This document shows positions 12,989-24,426 of a stretch of 64,000 bases of DNA, piece after piece. How positions within the stretch are numbered: position 1 is the first letter of the stretch; every line of letters starts with the position of its first letter. The DNA comes from Trichoplax adhaerens. Lineage: Eukaryota; Placozoa; Uniplacotomia; Trichoplacea; Trichoplacidae. Position numbers and translations under genes: made by a program. Under the pieces are notes generated by a model. That model did not search any database. It had not been told where the DNA came from and saw only the letters and a list, made by a program, of their open reading frames with translations. Location: the NCBI RefSeq assembly GCF_000150275.1, contig NW_002060961.1:187046-251045 (forward strand). The letters run 5' to 3'.

Positions 12989-14257
12989 AAGTAAAGAAAT
13001 CCTTGCTGTGCACATTAATGGTGTAAATGTGCCGGTAATAAAATTATTAAACTTAATCGCACAGCAAGTACTTTTCTTGGTACTATCGTGATTATACATC
13101 AATGAAAAATTCTTTAATTCTCATTAATTTAACTGCAGATTTACTTTCTACAACTAACAGCATATACCCTATAGATACTTCCTGAGATATCATTCATACC
13201 TATAAATGTTAAATACCATTTAATTTGCTTTGGCTTATACTAGTAGTCATCTTATCCATATTGATAGTCTTATATTCATTGCAACAGTTTGCATGTTTTC
13301 AGAAGACTATTTACTGTACCCAGTTTAATCGTTGTAATGAACCATATACAAATAGGATAGCAATCATACTGCCCTCAAGTATAATTGTTTGGCGGTGATT
13401 GTAGTAGGTTTTACTCAATTAATGGTAATAATGGCTAATAACTATAATACCGTTTGATTTCTCTTTCTCTTAACAACCACTGCGATACTGCAGAATTAAT
13501 CAAGTATACGAATACATTCATATATATTATACATAAAGCATTATCTTTCCCAATTTCGCGGTAGATATTCTATGCAACAATAGTGTGATATGCATTAAAT
13601 TTTACTTAAATTTTAATCTCTAACAGTTTATTGATAACATTGGAGTAAAGCAAATTCTATAGCATATTAATAGCCTATTGCAAACTTAAATCAATAAAGA
13701 ATTACCGGACATAAATTCCTAGATTTGATGTTTATTTTTTATTATTTGAACTGCAATTAAGTTTCTTTAGCCATCAAGCTGTAACAATCGGTGTAGTTCT
13801 TCTAAACACCAGCAAATACAAACCATTAAAAATGATTGATAATTACGAATAGCGTTTGAACAAATTTGTAAAGTTTTGGTGAAACATCAAGGGCAATAAC
13901 TAATAGATACATGTCGATAGATAAATTTGTATACCCAATACCTTTGATTTAATGTTACAATTTTATGGTCTACGTATACTTTACTAACTTAATGGCACAA
14001 CAGAAGATCTGGTACATAACATACATATAAATATATATATATATATATTAGTTTCATATTAAGAAACCCATTCGTGTTAGAAATATTTATACTGCATAGA
14101 TTTCAATTTCATGTTGAATTTCTTCTGACGCTAAAGCATCAATAATATGATGATAAGATGTAGCATACCCTAGACAGCTTGATAAACAGTATATAGCAGT
14201 AATGAATACATAATTAAAGCATACCATACTCTTTTATTACTATAACTATGATTCTAG
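12989..14257. other. Unresolved AT-rich region with possible exon fragments
   Basis: No complete model. A frame near 13225-13398 reads as a hydrophobic, membrane-like segment (LLWLILVVILSILIVLYSL) followed by a polar tail and a stop, but it is closed upstream by a stop codon without a clear acceptor. A second short frame follows an acceptor at about 13770. Simple (AT)n lies near 14028-14049. Confidence 0.3.
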
Positions 14258-14621
14258 ATCATCGTGGATCTTTTGCAATTTAAATTTCTTATTGAGCAAG
14301 TCAGCCCTTCGATAATTCCTATTTTTAAAACTTTACTCACAGAGCAAGATTTGGAAAGTATCAGCAATTGGCTAAAATTTATCGTCTTGTGAGAAAGCAT
14401 CAGAATTACATTTTAATGAAATTTTCCTAAGATAATGGTATCGAAATAACATTAAAAACGCTAATCCTTTCATTACGGTTTGGCAAATAGCAATTTTGAT
14501 ACAGCCATACAAAATAAAAGTCTAAAATCCATGCATGATATTTTTATTGGCTAGTGAATATTATACATATACGTTTAACGTTACATATTGTAGAGATATG
14601 GCAGTGATTCAAGAATTATAA
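14258..14621 (+). CDS. Candidate last two exons of an unidentified gene
   Basis: An exon at 14258-14388 is open in one frame for its whole length. It is rich in Leu, Ile and Phe with regularly spaced acidic residues, and is bounded by an AG acceptor and a GTGAGA donor (phase 2). It joins in phase to a short exon at 14594-14621 reading DMAVIQEL then stop. The predicted peptide looks helical. I do not recognise the family and could not find the upstream exons. The gene would end about 340 bp from the convergent SASH-like gene. Confidence 0.35.
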
Positions 14622-14961
14622 AGAGATGTATCGTAGGTTTGATACTTTCAAAGCTGCCAGAATGTTGAAGTTAAATATCCGAATTCAAATTTATCAAGTA
14701 TTAAAAAATTTTACGACATTACAATTAAAAATATTTCATGTTAAACGCTAAATATTTGCTGCCCATAATCAGCTTAACTATCACTGAGTGATGGTTGTAT
14801 TCTCAATATTTATTCTTTTTTCTATTGTCAGCCTGTTCAAACACATTTCTAAAGGTGGTTTCGTACCAATATTCTACAAACGTTGTAACGGAATCTATAA
14901 AAATCAACCATTTAAGTAAATATTCGTATCACCAATGAATTACTATGACATATGGTATCTA

Positions 14962-17859
14962 TTAAAATTGTATGGATAACCGGTTCTTTAAACGTACAGC
15001 ATGTAGATTTAGGCGTTGCAACTCTTGAACACGAATTCTATCGATAGCTAGCGTTATTTTAGTTGAGGAAACACCAAGATCTTCAGCGAAGCGCCCAATT
15101 AAATCATAAGCCACTATGTTAGCTCCATTCTAAATTGTAAAATCAACATATATCTCATGTTCAGTTCGACATCTATTGGATAGATATGGTTATTAAAAAC
15201 GATCGCTAACCTTGTCTGTGTACGGATGAACTGTTAAATCAATTCCCTCGTTAGAAAGCTTCTGATAAACCATGACATCAATATTACTTCTTCTATATTC
15301 TGATTTTGGGCGTTCTTTTCTTGAAGCAGGAGCAGCATTACCAGAACTTAGATCATTAATCATTGAATAGCGCTTCATATTTAAGTCCGACCGAGGAGGA
15401 CTACGATGGCGCAAATTATGACTTGATAAGGATCTTCTAACAGGTGGCATGACGGTGATTTTCATAGAATCATCTACATCGTCCTCATTGTCGCGCAAAT
15501 GTAGATTACGGTTTCCACCTGGATTTATTTGAATAAAAAATTCGATGCATTAGTCGCTTAGTAGTTCAATATCAGCAATGAATCAATTACCATATATTGT
15601 AATAATATTGAGGCCAATAATAAGCGCATGGCGTAGAGATATGCTCGTAGACTTTTACCTGATTCTTCGTTCTGTGAATATCCTGATAACCTGGCATTAT
15701 TTTCCGCTTCAGTATTATCTAGCTCTTCGGCCTTTTGTAGCGCAATAATTAAGAAACATTGCCAGATAAAGCAAACCGAAACAACATAACTACACCACAT
15801 AAGTTCAAAAAATAGTATCTTTTTAAATCTAAATTCCATAGATACCTTAGTACTTACCAGTTTAATAGCAGTTTCCATTGACATTTTCTTATCTCTAACA
15901 GCCTTTAATAGTTTTAGTCGGTCAGACTGACTGAGTGATTTACCAATCGTAGGAGACGGCGAATAAGCTAAAGAACCAAGACCTGATATTCTAGACAATG
16001 GTATCTCGTAAAAGTTGCAAAATACATCTTATTTACCTTTCCTTGCAGCAGAATCCGTTGGAGATGAATCTCTTCTGCTTCTTCGTCTAATTACCGATTC
16101 GGTTGACGATGAATCCCTTCTAATATGTTCTAATAATAGCAATAGAAATAAATTAATCTATACTACATGTATGAACTGATACAATGTCCGGCAGTGACAT
16201 ATTTTAAACTATATTATACCCTTCCGATAGTTCTCTTCCATTCGATCTACTTCTGTCTGTTGAATCATATTTATTGTAAAGATTATTTTCTATTTTAGCA
16301 CTTAACCTTTGACTAAATGATTTCATTCTGTTGATAAAGTATATAACTTACCCCTGTATCACTGTCCATCTCACCAGCTAAAAAAAAGGTAGAGTAGAAT
16401 CTCACTTAATTTATCATAATTAATCTCTTTGGCAACTTTCGTTACATAGACATTTTGATATGATAATAACTTACTTGATTTCCGACGTAATGATAAATTA
16501 AGCGTGGATCGAAGTTTAGTACTTGTGGCTTCTTTAATATCTTTCTTTAAATTGGACATTTTCAAAGAAAGGTTTCTCTTCCATGTTTTACCAGTCTTAG
16601 GCCGACCATCTTGAATTTGACCTAAAGCCGCATTATTGTCTTGCGAAGGCCTCTTTGGAACAGCTAATGTGAGTGTATAGATTAACAGATATCCTTTTGT
16701 TAGACATAAGGTGGTAAAAACGTTACTCTTTATTGACCATAGCCATATTTTGGTGCTAAAAAATTTCTGTAAAATATTGCTAGAGCATCACTGTACGTTG
16801 ATAAACTGAAAAAGACGATAGACTAACATAAAGAAGGCAGTTTTATATTTATTAATTAAAGTTTTTATAGATAGTTAATGCCTTGCTATCAATACAACAA
16901 GTACTACAATGCCTAATAGGATATAACTTTTACAAAGACGGTCAGTGACAATTCTAATTTGAAACGGACTAAGAATACGCAAGCATTACCTGATGTTTCT
17001 TCCCTTCGTTCAAGGTAGATATCGTTCCTGTTATCCTACATTTTATGATAAATAGTAATTAGATAGTTGGTAAGAAATTCAATAAGAACCAAATTAATGC
17101 AACATTTTAACCTATAGTGTTTTCAAATTGTAATGTAACTGATATATTTTTAAATATAGGCATCTTATATTATTCTTAAATATCAATACCTTTACAGTCT
17201 TCTTGCACTATATTCTAATATAGCTTATCGTATTTAGTTATTTATAGCACTTACCGTTTTCGCTATTTTCTACAATTATTTACTATTACATTGTCTATTA
17301 TGGTATATGTTGTATCTAATCCTACACTCTTATTCTCTCCATGCGTTCTGTATTTATCATAAAAACTATGATAACACCAATTTCAGCCTCAGATTATGTT
17401 AGTTGCAATAGTCGCAGTGTTAGTATTTCCTTACGCTTCTTTACGATAGCTTACGCGCTGCTCTACAAAAACTATCATATTGTATGCAATCACAGTCTAC
17501 AATAAAGCATCCATTTTCTACTAAAATCTTGATGTAAAATTCTCTATATGGCAACTAAGTTCGCTACCGCCGACTCATCGAACCCTCCATCACGTAATCT
17601 AATCTCTAAAACGTACAAGCTAGCTGTCTTAACTGCACTAATTATAACAGCATGCCATCCAAAAAAAAGATTGATCAATCTACTTTCGAATTACCTTTTC
17701 ACTTTCAGCTCTGTTTGCTATAGGGGATACAACTTTACTTTTAATATTTTGCTTGATTCCTCGTACTCTTAAAGATTGCAATTGTTGTAAAATTTCTAAA
17801 GCTGATGCATCCAAGGTATCCGAATAGTTTAACGCCAACTCTGATAATCGATCGCTATC
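14962..17859 (-). CDS. SASH1/SLY-family-like adaptor protein, 5' end unresolved
   Basis: Eleven minus-strand exons join with consistent phase: 17695-17859, 17255-17269 (15 nt), 16990-17035, 16475-16663, 16352-16377 (26 nt), 16220-16256, 16037-16129, 15858-15982, 15659-15731, 15211-15518 and 14962-15129. Together they give 414 codons plus stop. The C-terminus carries the SASH1 signature: EGIDLT, then PY-DK, a helical segment with RFAEDL, and IDRIRVQEL before the end. In SASH1 this block lies between the two SAM domains. Here no SAM or SH3 domain is seen. The middle part holds a basic SLY-like patch (KTGKTWKRNLSLKMSNLK) and Ser/Arg-rich repeats (RRDSS twice) that look like phosphorylation targets. 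The family member acts as a signalling scaffold; here the role is inferred. Exons upstream of 17859, including the start codon, were not found. A candidate lies near 18006-18051. Confidence 0.7.
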
Positions 17860-18180
17860 CTAAACATAGGAAATAAAAGCCATTTAACAAAGTATGTTAT
17901 AGGTGCATAGTCGAAATATCATGCACCAGTTTAAGTCATCACATCAACTTAATCAGCTTACAACCCCTGTTACACGAAATCTATCTTACGAAATAAGATA
18001 TTGACTGGGAGTATATTGTAAGCCGTCGGCACAATTTTCCTAATCATTCATTAGTGCATCGAAAACTGATCTAATGCATTAATTGTTCTTTTATCATTGA
18101 CACAGTGAAGATACTGGGTTAATCAAGTTCTTTGAAATACTGTAAAAACATGTCATAGGAGGGAAGAGAAAGACTAAAGA
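17860..18180. other. Intergenic or 5' region of the SASH-like gene
   Basis: Nothing firm. On the minus strand, 18006-18051 is open in a phase that could join the 17859 exon and is followed by GTAAGA, so it may be an upstream exon. The peptide has no recognisable motif. Confidence 0.25.
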
Positions 18181-19170
18181 CTACACCATAAAGTCAAAAC
18201 CTCTAGCGTGGTTAATCCGGAATCAGCTGTAAATAAATTTATGAAAGGGCAAATTGTGTCTTATCCTTTTCCAACTTTAGCCAACAATACAGTTGGTGTA
18301 AATCTACACACAAGTACTAAGATTAACTACGAAAATGTTCCACCCTTTTCTCTTTTCCAAGCCTTTTGTATCCAACTACAGTATGATCATAATCATCTAA
18401 AATATCGATCAAGTTGATCAGTGATCAAAAATTTCTCTACTTTACTCGTAGCCACATTGAAAGCATCAATAATTAATTTAATGCGTGCATTAAACTGGAT
18501 TCAACTCGCATCAGAAATCCAATATCTTTCGGTCAATTTTGCTTTAGATAATGTGATTACCACTGCTATTGTATGACTATCCGTGGCGCCATTTTGTAAT
18601 GACATCAATAGTCTGGGGGGTTTATTGCATTACCTATCATTAATACCATATTGGCTTAAAAACTACGCCATTGATGATGATGTTCTTGAGAGATAGCAAT
18701 ACGCTGTTATGAAACTCATATTGTCCATTAATTATTCCCATAATATTTTCTGCTCTATTTATTTCCACTTACGGTTTACTGTCTGATTTCTACCAATTAG
18801 GTATGTCAAAGTATGAATATTATAATTATGCTATTGTACCAGTCAACAGTCTTAATTAACCAAGAAAGTAAGCCCAAGGAAAGATAGCCATTATTACACC
18901 CAACTGGCTCTCGTTTCTACTTTTTGCCTTAACAGCAGGCATTCTACGCGGTATTATTAGCAATATTGTTAGTATAGGTCATCATTTCTTACAGTATAAG
19001 AGTATCAGGATATTTACTCGGATCCATTTACTACAGTAATGGATAGAATATCCAAATAATACAGCAGTACAATCAAATAAAACCTTCCGGCCATCCTCGT
19101 AACAATTGGAGTTAGTTCAAGATTCTTTCTCGAATACATAACAGTAACAGCTGTTATAGAAGGGAAAAAA
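18181..19170 (+). pseudogene. Decayed reading frame, family not recognised
   Basis: Long runs of protein-like sequence are broken by several stops and frame changes. They include a 69-codon open stretch at 18208-18417 and a hydrophobic segment near 18895-18990 (WLSFLLFALTAGILRG). The hydrophobic parts suggest a former membrane protein, but a transposon relic is also possible. No intron signals rescue a single frame. Confidence 0.3.
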
Positions 19171-21493
19171 TATTAAGTTATTTTGTCGTGTTTTACTGAC
19201 TACACTTTTTGATGCATAATGTGTGACCGTTGACCAACTGTAGCGTGCAATAATTAATAAGAATTCTATCGTATGATTGCCTTTATATCAACAAGCCATG
19301 AGGTTATTTAGAAGGATCCTTTTGTGTTTACGGATTAGATGATATATTTATTTGCATCTATCCGCAACCTATGTAATGAAATCTTGCCATATAGTATGAT
19401 TGATGACGGGAAGTAAATAAAAGTAGTGAATAAATCGTACTTTTTAATCATTACAGCTTTAGCGACAATATCCGATGTTAAGTGCAAAGATGCGAGAAAT
19501 GCGAATGGCAATATATAGTAGGTATCCAAAATTGAACGAGTTCTACCGTATATCACACAAGGACTTTATGATGGCACCTGGCTAGCATAATTCTCGTATT
19601 CAATTTTAGTCATTCACTGACATAGCCTTACATATGGAGAATATTTACCATCATTTAATTAACTATTGCGATTCTATCGATGGATAAAAAAAGGAAAATT
19701 TCGAGTCGAAAATTTTTTTCTTTCGATTTGGAAAGTCTACTGATTGATTAATTAATTATTAGCTAAGGGCAAGCTGCCACCTTAGCTCAATACGATGCAA
19801 CCCTTCTATTCTCTCTACTTGGCTATTGACTGTTTATAGCATTAAGCCAATGGAAGGAAGATTGAAGTTTCATTTTCTGCTGTCGTGATGGATGCATTTT
19901 ATAGGACAAACGTAAACTATCATGGCAACACTTTATCCATGAAATATTGTTGTTAGAAAGATAGCGTATTGCTTGAACTCATCTCGTGTCTTCAGGAGTA
20001 AGGTGTTCAAATAGCTGATTGATGTTAATCGCTATAACTCTATCGACTAGATGTATACTCGTATCCAGGGTTTAACACAACTGCCAACCTCATCGAGCAG
20101 CCAAGTTTGATCATTTTTGAAAAAGCGATGCTTTATGTATACGCTTATATTACACATATGTATTGTATGATCTATATACATCGTACAGTAAGTTCTCTTT
20201 CGACATTTGCTACTCCTATTCAGCTTGACAGCAATCTACGAGTACAGTCAAAAAAAGGGTCAAAGCTTGAATTGCAATCCAAGTTGGACAGGCTACTATT
20301 CCAATCTGTTGATAGCAAAATTGCCTAGCGATACCTAAAACTAAAAAGCATCATCAACCTTATCGAATATCGCACATCTTTGACGAGAGATTTCGTTGTT
20401 TACTTTTATCATTATGACTGTATGCACAAGTGATTAAAAAGGATTACTAATTGTTAATTGTTATTTGCATATGGCATATATGCCTATCTCCTGCTCTCGT
20501 TGCCCACTGTACAACTATCTCATTTGAACCAAGGGAAAAAAAAAAAATGATTGGCTTGGATTACAGTAACCCACTACGGCGTAATTATCAAATCATGGAT
20601 ATCTTGTTGTGTTTTTGGGGGAAATAATTTCCCTCAGTCTTTCTTCATCCATCGATGGAGAAAAGTAACGACAAAAGTCAAGAAGTCAAAAACAATAGCG
20701 ATTAAGTAAACAAAGAACGTTCTCAATGATCAATTTTTCTGCAGTCGTTGACTATCGTCTAGTCCACACAAAAGAAAATGAATATCCTTGTACTAGTTAA
20801 CATGTTATCTAGTCAACAATCTTAATCCTTATAGTGTATATCGTCGTCTTTTTCTATCGATCGCCGTTAAAGGATAAAAAAAAAAAAACTAACCGATTGA
20901 AGTAGGAGTTTCGATGAATGGAAAAAAAAACTTTATCTAGTGTGTGGGACAGTCAATAAAGCACAGCGATTGATATGATCTGGATCACTTCAACAATTTG
21001 GATTAGTTAAAGGGGTAACATGAGAGTAAATTGTCATCCATATCATGTAGACGATTGAAGATTTTGGGTTGATTTAATGAGTAACTAAAACAATCGGTCA
21101 AGTGATTGCTTGATTGATAATTGAATTGCATGGACTATCAATCAATACAAATGCTGTAAGTTGTGTGTGTTTATAGCAAGAATGAATTGATATCATTTTC
21201 CATGGGATCCGATAAAACTATGACGGGTAGCTGTTGCCTAACATGCTAAAAGGAGAAATAGCAAGTGGGAGTTGACCTTTTGCTGAACTAATTATAATTA
21301 GTCACGTTTTACGAAGCTAAACCAATTTGCAAGTGGAGTATTGTCAAGCATTAGCATCAAGATTGCAGTTGGTGGCCGTTTTAATCAAGACGCTTCAATG
21401 ACGACGGCATACTGTAGAGTGTAGAATCGCTTTTACTAGGTGTATTGCATTTTTACTCCAGAGTACAGTAGGACACTATCAGATAAAAAATGG
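19171..21493. other. Region without a supported gene
   Basis: Mixed AT-rich sequence with homopolymer A runs near 20536 and 20879. On the minus strand, 20050-19815 reads almost open in one frame with a single stop and some protein-like composition, suggesting another relic. The missing last exon of the SAM-domain gene may lie here, but I could not find it. Confidence 0.3.
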
Positions 21494-22138
21494 CTAATAT
21501 CGTATTTTGATTCCTACCTCAGCATTATAGGGCTGACGTGTTAAATCGACGCCATCTTCGATTAATTTATCACGAAGAATCATTTTTAACTCAAGCGGAG
21601 AATATCTTTTCAATTGTCGACATGCTCCATTTTGTAAATGGAGCGGAATGACAGAATTGGATTGATTGATTGGATTATCCACAGCAGCAGTAAAGCTAGT
21701 AGCTCGAAATCTTGCCGCAGTTGAATCAGTTGGATTAGCCGATGGATGATCTGAATGACGGTGTGGATGAAATCGCGTTGGCGAAGAAGGAAATGAACTA
21801 TCTTGAGTGTCTTCTTCATTTTCAATCTCGTAATAGTAGCCATCATTTGCGGTCTGGCCATAACGATTTCGACTGGTATCGACGAAATCATCATCACTCT
21901 CTGCCTTTGCCATCGGTGGCTGATTGGTTATTCCTTGCGATAGCTGCTGATGTAATCGACACGAGGCCGCTATGATTGCAATCCTAGCTGATCTTTGCTG
22001 GATCCCCATCACGTTGAGATCATCATTTCCAATATTGCAACATTTTTGGAGATTGTCATAACCGCGTGTTTTAAAATGATTGTAGAAATTACTACAACCG
22101 AACGATTCCAACCACGATTGGAGGGTAAATTGATTCAT
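21494..22138 (-). CDS. SAM-domain protein with SASH1-type motif, probably 3'-incomplete as drawn
   Basis: Starts at the ATG at 22138 (MNQFTLQSWLES). Residues about 7-65 form a SAM domain: W-L-ES-G at the start, Y-NHF in helix 1, DDLNVMGI in the middle, and the final long helix with ARIAIIAA. A polar, acidic linker with Ser/Pro/His-rich stretches follows. The end carries EDGVDLTRQPYN, the same block that appears as EGIDLTVHPYTD in the neighbouring gene. The frame stops at 21494. A donor (GTAGGA) after codon 207 at 21518 matches, in position and phase, the intron used by the neighbour, so the true gene probably splices to an exon not found here. SAM domains mediate protein-protein binding; partners are unknown. 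A tandem relationship to the 14962-17859 gene is likely. Confidence 0.7.
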   Translation of the reverse strand: MNQFTLQSWLESFGCSNFYNHFKTRGYDNLQKCCNIGNDDLNVMGIQQRSARIAIIAASCRLHQQLSQGITNQPPMAKAESDDDFVDTSRNRYGQTANDGYYYEIENEEDTQDSSFPSSPTRFHPHRHSDHPSANPTDSTAARFRATSFTAAVDNPINQSNSVIPLHLQNGACRQLKRYSPLELKMILRDKLIEDGVDLTRQPYNAEVGIKIRY

Positions 22139-22639
22139 GGCACGATCAACATGAAGGCAGTATCATCGACCACCAAGAAGAATGCCGATGGTTTTAGTCG
22201 ATGCTGGGATGATATGGCGTTGACTGTCCACTCCTCTAGACTAGATCGAGTCTATACTGTACTCACTAGTTGATCAACTGCCGTAAGCCAAAATTGGTCG
22301 CCTACCATGCACTCTCCAGCCCCCTTGTTTACCTCCCTATGGCCATCTATTGTTGGCGTGAATTTTGAATGATGTTTTTATTCCTGCTAGGCATTGAAAC
22401 CCCACGTCGACAACGTTATTGGATAACAAAAGCATCAAGCAGACCGCCAGTCTAATATAAAGAGCGTCGATATCGTTACAACAGGGATTATCATGGATTA
22501 CTTAATCTCCTCTACATTAGATGGAGTAGTCGATGACCGAGGGGACGATTGTCTTGTAGGGTTCTGTCATGGGCTACTACTGGATACTAAACGGTATATA
22601 GTATCGAATCGTCCAAGGCACTGTCTAGCCAATATAGTC

Positions 22640-23060
22640 GTGGTCTCTCGCTGATAGCAGCGATGAGTTCATTAGTAGTTTTTACTTAGAAGAAGGAGTA
22701 CTCTTCGCCAGCTGTCATGATGATCCGGGTCGATTATCTTTCATGGTTCTCCGCGAAAAGAGGATCACCGCTTGGCTTGGTGGTCTATTGCTGGTAGCAG
22801 CGATGAGTTCATTAGTAGTTCTTACTTAGAAGACGGAGTACTCTTTGCCATATTGATGATCCGAGTGGATTATCCTGCGTGGTTCTCCGCGAAAAGAGGA
22901 TTACCGCTTCGCGATGTGGTCTATCGCTGGCAGCAGCGATGAGTTTCATTACTAGTTCTAACTTAGAAGACGGAGTACTCTCCGCCGTAACGACGATCTG
23001 GGTGGATTATCCATCATGGTTCTCCACGAAAAGAGGATCACCGCTTCGCTATGGTGAATA
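22640..23060. repeat. Tandem repeat, about 3 copies of a 136-140 bp unit
   Basis: Each unit contains a CGATGAGTTTCATTA-like start, GGAGTACTC, a GATTATC box and GGTTCTCCRCGAAAAGAGGA. Unit starts are near 22661, 22801 and 22937. It lies upstream of the SAM-domain gene. The open frame crossing it has no motif and is taken as accidental. Confidence 0.85.
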
Positions 23061-23410
23061 CAGTATTATAATTGTCCTGATTGTACCGCACTTGATAAAT
23101 GCAAAATCGTTGCACACTCGCTAGCTGTATAGCTAAAATAATGCGCTACTGGGCGAAAAGATAGTGCTGCGTTTCAAACTACTTGCACTGCTTCTGGTAG
23201 CCATACTATTGTCTACTGTCTGGGAGTACATCCAAAAAGAAAGTGTTAATCTATAACATACCGATATTATATTATTCGCGTATTCTTATTACTGTATATC
23301 ATTCTATATCTATAATTGTATATTATGTGGTAGCTATACCAGCCATTTTACGAACGAATCACTCATTGCCTTAGTCATACAGTCATTTCCTTTTGAATAA
23401 TAGGCAGCTT

Positions 23411-23745
23411 TACCCTGCGCACCATGCCGTGTGAATGAGATTTCTCGCATAATTCACAACAAAAGAGATACATTAGTACAGTTTAAGTAACATGCTTCAT
23501 TAATTTAATTAATTCTACTTAGCCTCAATGTACTTTGACAAATGGAAGAAAAAAAAGCTTCCGTAGATACGCGTAGATATACAGTTGCTATTTACAGAAC
23601 TGCAGTATATGACCCTTTGCACCATCCCGTATGAATGAGACTTGTCTAATAATTCACTACAAAACAGATACATTAGTAAGTAAACATGCTTCATTGATTC
23701 ATTTAGCCTTAATGTACTTTAGATAAATGGAAGAGAAAAAACTTG
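23411..23745. repeat. Imperfect direct duplication of about 150 bp
   Basis: Copy 1 is about 23414-23570 and copy 2 about 23611-23745. Both contain CACCATSCCGTRTGAATGAG, a GATACATTAGTA box, and ATGTACTTT followed by AAATGGAAGA. Divergence between copies suggests an old duplication. No coding potential was seen. Confidence 0.8.
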
Positions 23746-24145
23746 ACGTAAAATCTATCGATGCATATGTACATCGACAGTATGATTCATTTCGATCTCG
23801 ATCAATCGGTGTATTATTGAATGCGTGGTTTGGCAACGATCCAAATTCAGATGATCCATCAAGAGAGATCGATTGATATCCATGTTACTTAATTCAAATT
23901 GGCTCATACTGAAGCATTTTATTCCATTTTGAATAATGGAATAGGAAATGAATCACGTTCGTCCATTCTACAGTAACTATTTCTAGAACTCGATTTAATT
24001 GATTTTAATGTTGGATCAAGTTGAACAATCCATGATGATATTCAAATAGGCTTGTGTATGCAATACTGTGTCGTAGCCATTTTGGTGAATTTCCTCTACT
24101 CGTATTGTACTTTACGTCTTTAGCACACCAAAGAGCATGCGCAAT

Positions 24146-24223
24146 TCTACAGTACTACAGTACAGTGGAAGGCATTGACTGTACAGTACAGTATGAGATC
24201 AGCTTGTACTGTACGCAGTGTTG
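24146..24223. promoter_or_regulatory. GTAC palindrome cluster upstream of TMEM35 copy 1
   Basis: Dense run of CAGTAC/GTACTG palindromes, including TGTACAGTACAGTA and TTGTACTGTACG. It ends about 200 bp before the start codon at 24427. Similar clusters precede four other genes in this window, so a promoter role is proposed; this is an inference. Confidence 0.5.
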
Positions 24224-24426
24224 GTTCCCTTTTGACGGTCATGTGATCCTGGCAATGGTCACATGACTGGATACCGTAGTGTACGATGGTCCTGTGGTAC
24301 CAAGGTAGAGGGAGAGTGGGCAAGCGGTCTAGCCATCTATATCTAGTGTAGCTTATATTACAGCTTGCTCATCATTTCCTTGCGTTGTTGATTAAGCGGC
24401 AGTCTGCGTTATTCTACTACAGCAAA

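Noticed and set aside
21742-22273. Plus-strand ORFs of 77 and 92 codons
   Set aside because: They are the reverse shadow of the SAM-domain exon and its 5' region.
22879-23124. Plus-strand ORF of 81 codons
   Set aside because: It crosses the 136-140 bp tandem repeat and has no motif.
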